Assembly: GCA_035998445.1 (NCBI GenBank)
Contig: DASYHQ010000061.1
Location: forward strand, 301,814 to 365,813
From: Tepidisphaeraceae bacterium
Lineage (GTDB): Bacteria > Planctomycetota > Phycisphaerae > Tepidisphaerales > Tepidisphaeraceae
Length of the DNA stretch: 64,000 nucleotides
Direction: 5' to 3'
The notes below the pieces were generated by a model. The model worked only from the letters and a program-made list of their open reading frames with translations. It was not told the DNA's origin and ran no database searches. Each line of letters starts with the position of its first letter. Position 1 is the stretch's first letter. The position numbers and the translations under genes were made by a program. This document shows positions 8,721 through 16,821 of this stretch, piece by piece.

Positions 8721-9260
8721 ATGAAACTCGATGCCCAGCGCATCCTCATCTACGGCGTGTGCGGCAGTGGCAAGACCACGTTCGCGCGGCAGCTCAGCGA
8801 GCGCACCGGCATTTCGTGGACGGCCGTCGATGACATCGCCTGGCGGCCCGGTTGGGTTAGCACTTCCAACGAACAGCAGGTGGCTGAAGTTACCACCATC
8901 TGCGCTGGCGAGCGGTGGATCCTCGACAGCGCCTATGCCAAGTGGGCCGACGTGCCGCTGGCCCGCGTGGAACTGATCGTGGGCCTCGATTATCCGCGCT
9001 GGTTCTCCCTCGCCCGCCTGCTGCGGCGGACGTTCACGCGCGTCGTCGACAAGCAGAAAATCTGCAACGGCAACGTGGAAACGTGGCGGCAGACCTTCTC
9101 GCGCGATTCCATCCTGCTCTGGCACTTCCGCAGCTTCACCAACAAGCGCCGCCGGATGCGCGCCTGGCGCGACGCCGCCGTTGCAGGCGGCCCGGCCGTC
9201 ATCCTCTTCCCCAGCGCGCGGGACACTGAACGGTGGCTTGCCACCATCGACGGCGTCTGA
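8721..9260 (+). CDS. P-loop kinase-like protein (adenylate kinase / topology-modulation type)
   Basis: The protein has 179 residues. Walker A YGVCGSGKTTFARQL is at residues 11-25. The following DDIAWRPGW and the WILDSAYAKW / LDYPRWFSLARLLRR segments are typical of the FlaR/'topology modulation protein' branch of P-loop nucleotide kinases. The substrate is unknown and no enzymatic activity is established for the branch. It is divergent from the SprT-like gene with an 81-base gap. Confidence 0.75.
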   Translation: MKLDAQRILIYGVCGSGKTTFARQLSERTGISWTAVDDIAWRPGWVSTSNEQQVAEVTTICAGERWILDSAYAKWADVPLARVELIVGLDYPRWFSLARLLRRTFTRVVDKQKICNGNVETWRQTFSRDSILLWHFRSFTNKRRRMRAWRDAAVAGGPAVILFPSARDTERWLATIDGV

Positions 9261-9289
9261 CCTCGAGCTGCAGCGAGTCGTCAAGATTG

Positions 9290-9370
9290 TGTGCCACCGG
9301 CGGCTTGCCCGCCCGTGTCTCCCCCATCGATGGAATAAAAGACACGGGCGGGCAGGCCGCCGGTGGCACA
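9290..9370. repeat. Long inverted repeat between convergent genes
   Basis: Arms at ~9291-9320 (GTGCCACCGGCGGCTTGCCC...) and ~9341-9369 are near-perfect complements around a 20-nt loop. It sits between the ends of convergent genes and could fold as a strong bidirectional hairpin, but lacks a clear T-run. Similar ACGGGCGG/GCCGCCCGT palindromes occur at 51644-51704 and 63669-63754. Confidence 0.8.
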
Positions 9371-9383
9371 CCGATCGTCGGCG

Positions 9384-9773
9384 TTACTGCGCCGCCTCGG
9401 CCTTCTGTTCGTAGTACTCGGTGATGTGCTCGTAGACGCCTTCCGGAAACGTCAGGTTGCGGTAGACGTTGCAGCCGTCGGGATCCTCGCTTGGGCAGAT
9501 CGGGAAGTCCTGCTCCTTCTGCCATTGCATGATCTTGGCAGCCTTCGGCGGGTTGTACCCCTTCGCCTCCACCTGCATCACCAGGGCCTTCGCCTGCGTC
9601 TCATCAAACCCGCCACCCTTGGCGAGGTGCTTGATGACTTGATCGGCCGGCATAAAGTGCCGCGCGATCATCGCAAACGTCAGCCGTCCGTAATGCCCGA
9701 TGTCCTTCCCCTGCGACAGGGATTCGAGCAGGTGCGACATCATTTCGTTCTTCTTCAGGTCTGTGATAGCCAT
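9384..9773 (-). CDS. Conserved hypothetical protein
   Basis: The protein has 129 residues from ATG 9773 (MAITDLKKNEMMSH), with a near-ideal AAGGAGG 6 nt upstream. This rules out the longer frame starting at 9809. Soluble, mixed alpha/beta composition; segments LTFAMIARHFM and FPICPSEDPDGCNVY (two Cys). No known domain recognised. Confidence 0.7.
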   Translation of the reverse strand: MAITDLKKNEMMSHLLESLSQGKDIGHYGRLTFAMIARHFMPADQVIKHLAKGGGFDETQAKALVMQVEAKGYNPPKAAKIMQWQKEQDFPICPSEDPDGCNVYRNLTFPEGVYEHITEYYEQKAEAAQ

Positions 9774-9866
9774 TGCGGGCCTCCTTGTTAGATGGGGAAG
9801 GAGGTGCAAGGGGCGTGCCTAAAGGTAGCATTTTGTTAGGGTGAGGGGCTTGGCGAGCTCGGACGT

Positions 9867-10331
9867 TCACCGATCACTGTCTGCAGCTTCATAAGCTGAT
9901 ATGTCATTGCTTATCATGTAAATCCCGAGGTTACAGCGCGCGCATGCTTTGATGAGCTCAATAGGAAGATTTGATTCGAACTGGTCTTGGTTCATTCGAA
10001 GGTCAACATAAAGTTGCATCCTCAACCCACGACTTTGCAACTCTGAAAAGTCCGTTCCGACGCGGCGATCTAAGAAGGCTGCCACTCGCGTAAAAAGTTG
10101 GCTCGTACGTACCTCGAACTCCTCAGTTGGCTCAGTGGCCTCACGGCACTCGCTGAGCCTGACTGGGGCGAAACTGACCGTCACGCCGCCATGTGTGGAC
10201 TGTGCCACGTTGATTTGTTCAATGGCATCTTCAGGGCCGATCGCGAGCTTCTGGGTGTACTCCGACCATTGGGAGCCAAAGGGACCCTCAGACCACGCCT
10301 GCAATGCGACCAGAACGCTTATGACCGCCAT
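9867..10331 (-). CDS. Hypothetical protein, DUF4279-like C-terminal half
   Basis: The protein has 154 residues from ATG 10331, with GAGGTG 4 nt upstream. Base composition is less GC-rich than its neighbours. The C-terminal part (a helix ending FLDRR, then a run of strands, then LPIELIKACARCNLGIYMI) recalls DUF4279-type proteins, where a helical segment precedes a 'later Cys, then I-Y' ending. This is a weak resemblance by eye. No function assigned. It is divergent from guaA with a 95-base gap. Confidence 0.6.
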   Translation of the reverse strand: MAVISVLVALQAWSEGPFGSQWSEYTQKLAIGPEDAIEQINVAQSTHGGVTVSFAPVRLSECREATEPTEEFEVRTSQLFTRVAAFLDRRVGTDFSELQSRGLRMQLYVDLRMNQDQFESNLPIELIKACARCNLGIYMISNDISAYEAADSDR

Positions 10332-10426
10332 GTCTCACCTCTTTTTCGTCTGTAGCGGGACGGCGTTTGGGGGCTTCGCCCGCACCCAATTTTGCATCCT
10401 AACATCCAATCCGTTATTACTTACCG

Positions 10427-11977
10427 ATGGCCCTTCACGACGAAATCATTCCGATCCTCGACTTCGGCTCGCAGTACGCCCAGCTGATCGCCCGCCGCGT
10501 TCGCGAGCGCGGGGTTTACTCTGAACTGTTCCGCCCGGACGTCTCGGTCGAGGAACTGAAGAAGCTCAACCCCAAGGGCATCATCCTCTCCGGCGGGCCC
10601 AGCAGCGTCTACGAGCCCGGGGCCCCCAAGTGCGACCCGCGCATCTTCACCGACCTGAACGTCCCCATCCTCGGCATCTGCTACGGCATGCAACTGGGCG
10701 CCCACATCCTCGGTGGCCAGGTGAAGCCCGCGACCGCCCGGGAGTTTGGCCGGGCGAAACTGAAGGTGGTCGCGGATGATCCCCTCGTGCGCGGCCTGCC
10801 CGCCGACACCACCGTCTGGATGAGCCACGGCGACCAAGTCCACGATCTGCCCGACCAGTTCATCCCGCTGGCCGCCACGCCCACCTGCCCATTCGCGGCG
10901 GCGCGCCACAAGACCAAGCCGTTCTACGGCGTGCAGTTCCACCCGGAAGTCACCCACACGCCGCGCGGCGAGGTGATCTTCCAGAACTTCCTCTACGACA
11001 TCTGCAAGTGCACCGGCGCCTGGACCATGGGCAACTTCGTCGAGGAATCCGTCGCCAAGGTCCGGGCGCAAGTCGGCACGTCCAAGGTCATCTGCGGCCT
11101 GAGCGGTGGCGTCGACAGCAGCGTCGTGGCGGCCCTGCTGCACAAGGCCATCGGCGACCAGCTCGTCTGCATCTTCGTCGACAACGGCCTGCTGCGCAAG
11201 AACGAACGAAAACTTGTCGAAAGCACCTTTCGCGACCACTTTAAGATCAACCTGATCACCCACGACGCCGAAGCCATCTTCCTGCGCGAACTCGCCGGCG
11301 TCACCGACCCGCAGCAGAAGCGCAAGATCATCGGCAAGGAATTCATCGACGCCTTCGACCGCGAGGCCAAATCCATCGCCGGCGCGCAGTTCCTGGCCCA
11401 GGGCACCCTGTACCCTGACGTGATCGAATCCGGCCACGGCTACGCCGGCACCGCCGCCAACATCAAGCTGCACCACAACGTCGGCGGCCTGCCTGAGAAG
11501 ATGGGCTTCCAACTCGTTGAACCCCTCCGCGACCTCTTCAAAGATGAAGTGAGAAAGGTCGGCCAGGTCCTCGGCCTGCCCGATCAAATCGTCTGGCGCC
11601 ACCCCTTCCCCGGCCCCGGGTTAGCCGTCCGCATCATCGGCGACATCACCGCCGAGCGCCTGCGCGTCCTGCGCGACGCTGACGAAATCGTCTTGGAAGA
11701 ACTCGTCGCCAACGATTTGTACCGCAAGACCGCCCAGGTCTTCGCCGTCCTCTTACCCATCGGCACCGTCGGCGTGATGGGCGACGCCCGCAGCTACGAC
11801 AGCGTCGTCGCCATCCGCGCCGTCGAAAGCACCGATTTCATGACCGCCGACTGGGCGAGAATCCCCTTCGACGTGCTGGCCACCATGTCCAACCGCATCA
11901 TCAACGAGGTGCGCGGCGTGAACCGCGTGGTCTACGACATCTCGTCCAAGCCGCCCGCGACGATTGAGTGGGAATGA
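10427..11977 (+). CDS. guaA: GMP synthase (glutamine-hydrolysing)
   Basis: The protein has 516 residues, the normal family length. It converts XMP to GMP with glutamine and ATP. The N-terminal class I amidotransferase shows [17 protein letters not shown], nucleophile Cys in GICYGMQ and the His/Glu pair in [11 protein letters not shown]. The ATP-pyrophosphatase domain has the PP-loop [10 protein letters not shown], and the C-terminal dimerisation domain ends in PPATIEWE. It is a cytoplasmic purine biosynthesis enzyme. No strong ribosome site precedes the ATG. It ends one base before the stop of the convergent ADP-ribosylglycohydrolase gene. Confidence 0.98.
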   Translation: MALHDEIIPILDFGSQYAQLIARRVRERGVYSELFRPDVSVEELKKLNPKGIILSGGPSSVYEPGAPKCDPRIFTDLNVPILGICYGMQLGAHILGGQVKPATAREFGRAKLKVVADDPLVRGLPADTTVWMSHGDQVHDLPDQFIPLAATPTCPFAAARHKTKPFYGVQFHPEVTHTPRGEVIFQNFLYDICKCTGAWTMGNFVEESVAKVRAQVGTSKVICGLSGGVDSSVVAALLHKAIGDQLVCIFVDNGLLRKNERKLVESTFRDHFKINLITHDAEAIFLRELAGVTDPQQKRKIIGKEFIDAFDREAKSIAGAQFLAQGTLYPDVIESGHGYAGTAANIKLHHNVGGLPEKMGFQLVEPLRDLFKDEVRKVGQVLGLPDQIVWRHPFPGPGLAVRIIGDITAERLRVLRDADEIVLEELVANDLYRKTAQVFAVLLPIGTVGVMGDARSYDSVVAIRAVESTDFMTADWARIPFDVLATMSNRIINEVRGVNRVVYDISSKPPATIEWE

Positions 11978-11978
11978 G

Positions 11979-13037
11979 CTACTGCGATCGAAGTAGTGGC
12001 ACCCGCTCGGCTAATGCAAGCAGGTCGCGGCTGCGTTCGACGTCGCGAATCCAAGTCTCTGGGATGGCGCCGATGCCACAGCGGGCGCCGAGCAGGGCGC
12101 CGGCGAGGGTGGCGATGCTGTCGCTGTCGCCGGGGGTGTTGGCGCCTTCGAGAATGGCGGCGCGCGGATCGTCGGCGTGGCGTTCGAGAAGATAGACGGC
12201 CGACGCGATGGCCTCGTGGGCGGCCCAGGCGCGCAGGCGGTCGAGCGTGACGTCGGGGCCGACGCCGTTGCGGGCGTCGTCGATCGCGTCGCACATCATG
12301 GCAGCGGTGCTGGCGCTGTACCGGCAGGCGGCGGCGACCATTTCGCTGGTTACTCGCGCGATCGGTTCATCGTTCATGATGCGCGCGACGCCCACCGCCA
12401 TCGCCGCGCTGGCGGCGAGCGCGATGGGGTCGCGGTGCGTGAGCTTCGAGTGAGCCACCGCCCACGTTTCGGCCTTATCATAGTCATCGGCGAACAGCAG
12501 GCCGAAGGGGTAGGCCCGCATGACCGACCCGCAACCCCCGGCGGTGGGGCCACCGGCCTCGTGCCAGGCCACGCCGCGCTCGAGAGCGCGGGAGCCGCTC
12601 AGGCAGGCGTTGCCCGGGGCGCGGTGGCCGCCTTGTGGGTTGCGTGACCATTCGACGAACCGCTTGGCCATGATCGCCATGCAGCGATCGAGGTCGTGAG
12701 GCTCGTCGAGCAACGCGCGCAGCACGCACTCGGCCATTTGCGTGTCGTCGGTATAGGGGGCGAAACGCTGGCCCCCCTTGTCCCAGTAGAGTTCGAACTG
12801 AGACACGCCGGTTGGGCCGTAGCGGTCGCGTATCGCCTGCATCGACATGAACTCGGTCGGATGCCCCATCGCGTCGCCGATCGCACCACCGAGAACGGCG
12901 CCGGCGATGCGTTCGGCACGCGAAGGGGCGGGTTGCGCCTTCGTCGTGTTGACCGACAACGGCGCAGCGGGTTCGGATGGCGCTCGCGAGGCCGAGAGGT
13001 CGCCGAACAGGCCCGCGAGTTCGTCTTGGTTCCCCAT
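11979..13037 (-). CDS. ADP-ribosylglycohydrolase family protein (ARH-like)
   Basis: The protein has 352 residues. The first ~35 are a low-complexity Ala/Pro/Ser leader, then the family fold: GAVLGGAIGDAMGHPTEF, metal-binding YTDDTQM, GGCGSVMRAYPFGLLF and the C-terminal metal motif TPGDSDSIATL. These supply the two-Mg site that removes ADP-ribose from proteins or nucleic acids. It is the last gene of the minus-strand block holding PARP, macro-domain and retron genes, suggesting it is an eraser for that block. It is separated from the RT gene by an inverted-repeat element whose end overlaps its ribosome-site region (GAGG at ~13050-13053). Confidence 0.92.
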   Translation of the reverse strand: MGNQDELAGLFGDLSASRAPSEPAAPLSVNTTKAQPAPSRAERIAGAVLGGAIGDAMGHPTEFMSMQAIRDRYGPTGVSQFELYWDKGGQRFAPYTDDTQMAECVLRALLDEPHDLDRCMAIMAKRFVEWSRNPQGGHRAPGNACLSGSRALERGVAWHEAGGPTAGGCGSVMRAYPFGLLFADDYDKAETWAVAHSKLTHRDPIALAASAAMAVGVARIMNDEPIARVTSEMVAAACRYSASTAAMMCDAIDDARNGVGPDVTLDRLRAWAAHEAIASAVYLLERHADDPRAAILEGANTPGDSDSIATLAGALLGARCGIGAIPETWIRDVERSRDLLALAERVPLLRSQ

Positions 13038-13051
13038 GATCAGATCTTACC

Positions 13052-13266
13052 TCAGAGGGTGTTAAAGAACGCGGTCGCGGCTGCCTTTCCGTGGCATGGG
13101 CGCCAGAGCCCATGCGTGTGGACTGGAATGAGAAGCTTCATTTGTTGGCCGCTGCGCCGACCGAGCCGCTGCAACCAATGCTATTTTCCGACCTCATTAC
13201 ACGCATGGGCGAGACGCCCATGCCACGGTCGGAGCGGACACGGCGTCGTTCATTAACACCCCCTCA
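13052..13266. mobile_element. MITE-like inverted-repeat element between retron RT and ARH gene
   Basis: About 215 bases begin with CTCAGAGGGTGTTAA and end with TTAACACCCCCTCAG, imperfect terminal inverted repeats. Internal arms CCGTGGCATGGGCG (13090) and CGCCCATGCCACGG (13215), plus GCCCATGCGTGT / ACACGCATGGGC, extend the palindrome. It encodes nothing recognisable. Non-autonomous mobile element or dispersed repeat; no target duplication could be established by eye. Confidence 0.6.
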
Positions 13267-13320
13267 GAACGACTTCATACGTTTTGTCACGACATCGTCG
13301 AGACCTGACAATTCATCCGC

Positions 13321-14712
13321 TCATCCAGCCCGCGCCATCGCGGCGGCTAAGGCGGCCTGCCACTGTTCGGCACGCGACGGGTCGACCATACAGGCAAACC
13401 CGACGCGGCCGCGAACGTAGGCGGCGAAGTCGGCATGGCCGGTACGGTTCTGAGCGTCAAGACCCGTCTTGGCCGCGTTGTGAAGCAGCGACCGAAGTTG
13501 CCGCAGGTCAGCCCGCGACAGTTTTGGGCGGGCATTGACGGTGATGCCAGTCACCTCCTGCCTCGCCGACGCTCGCATCACCTTCGTTTTCGTCGGATGC
13601 TCAGTGAAGCCTTCAGCGGTGATCACGGCCCGTGCGAACCTCAGCAGCCGGCCAACGTCGGCATCCGGATCGGTCGACGAGAACGTTAGGTCGTCGGCGT
13701 ATCTCGTATAAGTGAATCCGTACCGGCCTGCCAAGCCTTCCAAGCGGCGGTCGAACTTGCGGCAAAGGACGTTCGTGATCGCCGGGCTCGTGCACCCCCC
13801 CTGCGGCAACACGCGGTCGCCAAGGGCGACGTAATAACGCTTGCCATCGATGGCCGCGGCGACGCGTGGAGGCTCGGTGCAGAGCAGTGCGAGCACGGTG
13901 GCCACCTGTTCGCTGTAGCCCAGCTTGCGGAACATCCCCTTCACCCGGCGGAACGTAATGGAGGGGAAGAAGTCCCGTAAGTCCATGTTCGCGACGACCG
14001 CCTTGCCCGCGTGCGGCGCGGCGTTGCTGACGATCGACCGCTGCGGCACAAAACCGTGCGCGGCCGCGCTCACCGGCACCTTCGAGAGGATCGCCGACAG
14101 CACGCACTGCTGCGCCATTGCCAGCGCCGGTTTGGGCGCTGAGATCGAGCGCACGCCGCCCGTGCGCTTGGCCAAGTCGTACCGGTGATAGTGAACGAGC
14201 GTGGCGCCGCGGCGATGAAAGGTCAGCCACCGCAGCGCGCCGATCGGGATGTTCAACAGCCGCGCCACGTCGGTGCCGTCGTTCAGTACCGGCAGGGCGT
14301 TCTCGGTAAGACGGCCGACGTCGGACGCTGTGTCCTGCAGGCTGGCGCTCACGCCGTCGCCGAGATGCGTAATCGACGCTGCTCGCTTGGCGCCCCACGC
14401 CTCCCGGCAGCGCTGCGCGTCGGCCAAGCGGGCGGCCTTCTTCTCGGCGCGGCGTTTCTTGCTCTCGTCCCCACGGCGTTGGCGCTCCTGGGCGAGCACC
14501 TTGTCCGGGTCCTTCACCACCGACGCCTGCTTTCGCAGGTCGACCAACTGCCTGTCCAACTGATCGCGCTCGGCCACCTCGGCGACGGGGTCGGGCGGCA
14601 GTGATTGGCCCGTGGGCCAGAAGCCGTGGACCTGCATGCGCGATAGCACGATGAAGTCGGGCGTCGAACTGACGATCCGCTGGTACAGCCGTGCTTTTTC
14701 GTTTTCAGCCAT
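13321..14712 (-). CDS. Retron reverse transcriptase
   Basis: The protein has 463 residues. Residues 1-150 are an N-terminal extension with a charged, probably helical part (~45-105). The RT core shows DLRDFFPSI (244-252, first catalytic Asp), LPQGGCTSP (302-310), YADD (338-341) and KTKVMR. Two retron signatures are present: NAAPH (230-234, the NAxxH motif before the first catalytic Asp) and VTG (387-389, region Y, involved in recognising its own RNA). It lacks group II intron maturase or endonuclease domains. The retron ncRNA lies directly upstream, its a2 arm ending 55 bases from the start codon. The enzyme should prime from an internal G of the ncRNA and make msDNA. Length and N-terminal extension resemble the long myxobacterial retron RTs rather than the ~320-residue enterobacterial ones. 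Confidence 0.95.
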   Translation of the reverse strand: MAENEKARLYQRIVSSTPDFIVLSRMQVHGFWPTGQSLPPDPVAEVAERDQLDRQLVDLRKQASVVKDPDKVLAQERQRRGDESKKRRAEKKAARLADAQRCREAWGAKRAASITHLGDGVSASLQDTASDVGRLTENALPVLNDGTDVARLLNIPIGALRWLTFHRRGATLVHYHRYDLAKRTGGVRSISAPKPALAMAQQCVLSAILSKVPVSAAAHGFVPQRSIVSNAAPHAGKAVVANMDLRDFFPSITFRRVKGMFRKLGYSEQVATVLALLCTEPPRVAAAIDGKRYYVALGDRVLPQGGCTSPAITNVLCRKFDRRLEGLAGRYGFTYTRYADDLTFSSTDPDADVGRLLRFARAVITAEGFTEHPTKTKVMRASARQEVTGITVNARPKLSRADLRQLRSLLHNAAKTGLDAQNRTGHADFAAYVRGRVGFACMVDPSRAEQWQAALAAAMARAG

Positions 14713-14766
14713 AGTGGCACGCGCTCAATGGACGCCAGTCAACGACACAATCTCAATGAAGGCCAG

Positions 14767-15033
14767 CCGTCGGGGGGCCGGGGCAGCGGGGCTTACGTCA
14801 CGTCCTTGGGACGTGCTCGTTCCACTGAAGTGGAATGCGCACCGGTCGAAGCCCGCGGGCCGCGCAAGCGGCCGACCCAGCAGCGGGCCGACCGGTGCGT
14901 ATTCCACGTGTGACGAACGGGCGCGTGACGAATGGAGGGCACGGAAGCGATGCACGGCGTATCGCCGCACGATGCCAAACGCTTGCGCATCTGGCGTTGC
15001 TAAGTCCCGTCCACTGCCCCAGCCCCCCGTCGG
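14767..15033 (-). ncRNA. Retron ncRNA (a1-msr-msd-a2)
   Basis: Transcribed toward the RT gene. Arm a1 (15033 down to 15001) pairs with arm a2 (14795 down to 14767): about 27 base pairs, with two mismatches and a 5-nt asymmetry, including GGGGGG against CCCCCC and GGGACTTA against TAAGCCCC. The base after the a1 TTA is G at 15000, in the context TTAGCA, exactly where the 2',5'-branching G sits in known retrons (TTAGC in Ec86). The msr follows with stem-loops 14995-14974 (9 pairs, GCAA loop) and 14970-14952 (8 pairs with G-U, ATA loop). The msd long hairpin comes next. The msd/a2 junction reads TGACGTAAG, which as I remember it is the same as in Ec86. The cDNA is expected to start near 14797 (5' GTCACGTCC) and run to about 14935-14945. 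Confidence 0.9.
14797..14940 (+). other. Predicted msDNA (cDNA sense shown on + strand)
   Basis: The single-stranded DNA product of the retron should have this strand's sequence, roughly 140 nt; the 3' end is approximate. Predicted folds are CACGTCC-TTG-GGACGTG (14799-14815, perfect 7-bp stem), TTCCACT-GA-AGTGGAA (14820-14835) and a dominant stem pairing 14830-14856 with 14883-14907 (GTGGAATGCGCACCGGTCG against CGACCGGTGCGTATTCCAC). Inside the loop is a perfect GGCCGC-GCAA-GCGGCC hairpin (14858-14873). The second and third stems share bases and may be alternatives. Confidence 0.75.
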
Positions 15034-15060
15034 GGAGCCTTTGCGCAGAAAACTTACACG

Positions 15061-16821
15061 TCAGTTGGTCTCGATGATTTCACCTCCCTTGGCGTCTTCG
15101 GATTCCAGCCTGCGCATGTGCGCCAGCCGCAACGCGAGCACGTGTTCGCACGGGCCCTTGGTCAGCTTGTGCTTGTTGAACAGCTCACACGTGCACTCGG
15201 CCGACTTGATCTGGCCAGCCGGGTCGACGTGCACCAGTGGCCGCACGCGCTTGCCATCGGCACCCTTGGCGCTGCCGCTGAGCTTGTAGCCATCGCTTAC
15301 GGGGCGTCGCGCGATGATGCGGACGTTGTCTGCTTCTAAGATCGCCCGCGCGGCCAGCGCACGCTCGTCGGTGCGCTCGGTGGCTTTGTCGGTGGTCGCA
15401 ATCGCGGCGGCGGGGGAGAAGGGCTCGCCGAACAGATCGCGATGCCGGAAGACGCCGCCAGCGCCCAGGTCCACCATCGCCCGGCCCACCTGGCACAGGT
15501 ACGACGCGGCACTGCGGACCTTCTCGACCCCCAGCCCCGTGCGCTCGGCTAGGGCCATGTCAGTTGAGACGCGCACCTCGCGCAACCCGTCGTAGGCACG
15601 CGACAGTTCATCGGGCGTAACGGTCAATCGGCGCGATAACAGGTCGAACTTCGCGCCGCCGGTCCAATCGTTGTCCGTCCACCCCGACAGCGCCAGCGTG
15701 AACGTGCCGGCGGGTCCCAAATCCAATACGTAAACCGTCGGCAGGCCAAAGCCGGCCAGGTATAGGTCGACCGTCTGGCATACGGGCAGCAGCCGCGTCA
15801 GCAAGCGCAGCCGATCTCGCCCCCAGGTGCGCACCGTCAACGGCTTGGGCCCATCAAACGGGGCAGAGCCGGTCAACTCGACCACGTGTTCCCACGGCTC
15901 CAGCACTGCCCGCGGACGCTCGCCAGGCGTTAGCTCGAAGCGCATCGCCCGCGGCGAGCGGCGCGTCTTTCGGCGCCGCAAGGCGCGGATGATGTTGAAC
16001 AGATCCACCGGCGCCAGCGACAGGCGCGTCAGGCCCAGCGTCATCGTGCTGTGCACCTGCAGGAAGCCCATCACCCAACTATCAGGCAGGTCGATCTTCT
16101 TTTCCTTGTGCGTCGCAGTGGCCGTCTCACCGGTGACGTTCGCAGCAGTGGTGGCGACGCCGAAACCACTGGGGCCGATCTCGAAGCGGGTCTGGCGGTA
16201 GCTGCGCAGGCGATCGAGCTCGCCATTCAGCTTGGCGCTGAAGTCGATGTTCGTGGTGCCACAGATGAACTTGCCGACGTCGGCAAACATGCCGTCGCCA
16301 GCGCCGTTTTGGCCAAACCTCGCGGCAAAGCGGGCGTAGGTGCTTTCGTCGCGGCTGAAGGCCTCGAAGCTGACCTCGTCGGGGTGAACGGTGATGACCG
16401 GGTCGAGCAGGTAGCTCAGTTCGTACTCGTTCTCGTAGACGTACTCGAAGAACGCCCGGCGGGCACGGTAGAACGGCTGGCGGCGCACGTTGCGAGCGGC
16501 ATCCAACTCGCCGAGGCGCGCTTCGGCGACCTCGATCTTCTGCCGCGCGTCCTGACGCTTTACACCGAGGCCGGCGAGGAACTTGCGGTCCTGCTCGGCC
16601 AGCCAGGCGTAGAAGGCGACGCGGTCCCGCGGGCGGTACTTGAAGTCGCTGACGACCACGTCGTACAGCGCGCCCATCGCCTCGCGGAACAGCAGCGGCT
16701 TGGCCAGCGTGCCCTCGAAGTACGTCGCCTCGCGCAGCGTGTTGGTCGCCATGGCAACGCTGGCGCCCGACAGGCCGTTGACGATGCCGCTGGCGCCGTT
16801 GTATCGCGCTTCGAAGTTCAC
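15061..16821 (-). CDS. SWIM zinc-finger protein, retron-adjacent
   Basis: The protein has 586 residues from GTG 16819-16821, which overlaps the TGA of the HEAT-like gene as GTGA and has GGAGG 6 nt upstream, so the two are translationally coupled. A longer open frame upstream lies inside the HEAT-like gene and is rejected. The C-terminus holds a SWIM motif, ECTC (542-545) then 12 residues and CEH (558-560), the CxCx(n)CxH zinc site known to bind nucleic acid or protein. The rest has no recognised domain; it includes DVVVSDFKYRPRDRVAFYAW and an Asp/Arg-rich central region. The stop is 28 bases upstream of the retron a1 arm. A role as retron accessory or effector component is inferred from position. 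Confidence 0.85.
   Translation of the reverse strand: MNFEARYNGASGIVNGLSGASVAMATNTLREATYFEGTLAKPLLFREAMGALYDVVVSDFKYRPRDRVAFYAWLAEQDRKFLAGLGVKRQDARQKIEVAEARLGELDAARNVRRQPFYRARRAFFEYVYENEYELSYLLDPVITVHPDEVSFEAFSRDESTYARFAARFGQNGAGDGMFADVGKFICGTTNIDFSAKLNGELDRLRSYRQTRFEIGPSGFGVATTAANVTGETATATHKEKKIDLPDSWVMGFLQVHSTMTLGLTRLSLAPVDLFNIIRALRRRKTRRSPRAMRFELTPGERPRAVLEPWEHVVELTGSAPFDGPKPLTVRTWGRDRLRLLTRLLPVCQTVDLYLAGFGLPTVYVLDLGPAGTFTLALSGWTDNDWTGGAKFDLLSRRLTVTPDELSRAYDGLREVRVSTDMALAERTGLGVEKVRSAASYLCQVGRAMVDLGAGGVFRHRDLFGEPFSPAAAIATTDKATERTDERALAARAILEADNVRIIARRPVSDGYKLSGSAKGADGKRVRPLVHVDPAGQIKSAECTCELFNKHKLTKGPCEHVLALRLAHMRRLESEDAKGGEIIETN

Noticed and set aside
8640..9371. N-terminal extension of the SprT-like gene to 403 residues
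   Set aside because: It would overlap the whole kinase-like gene on the other strand and the inverted repeat; the conserved domain begins at the ATG at 8639.
11979..13037. ARH gene and PARP as a DarT/DarG-type toxin-antitoxin pair
   Set aside because: DarTG is a compact two-gene pair with a macro-domain antitoxin next to a DarT fold; here the writer is a WGR-PARP with H-Y-E triad and the genes are spread over 10 kb.
13321..15033. Group II intron or diversity-generating retroelement instead of a retron
   Set aside because: No maturase or endonuclease domain and no intron RNA end were recognised for an intron; no template/variable repeat pair or adenine-biased target gene for a DGR. NAxxH, VTG and the a1/a2 structure fit a retron.
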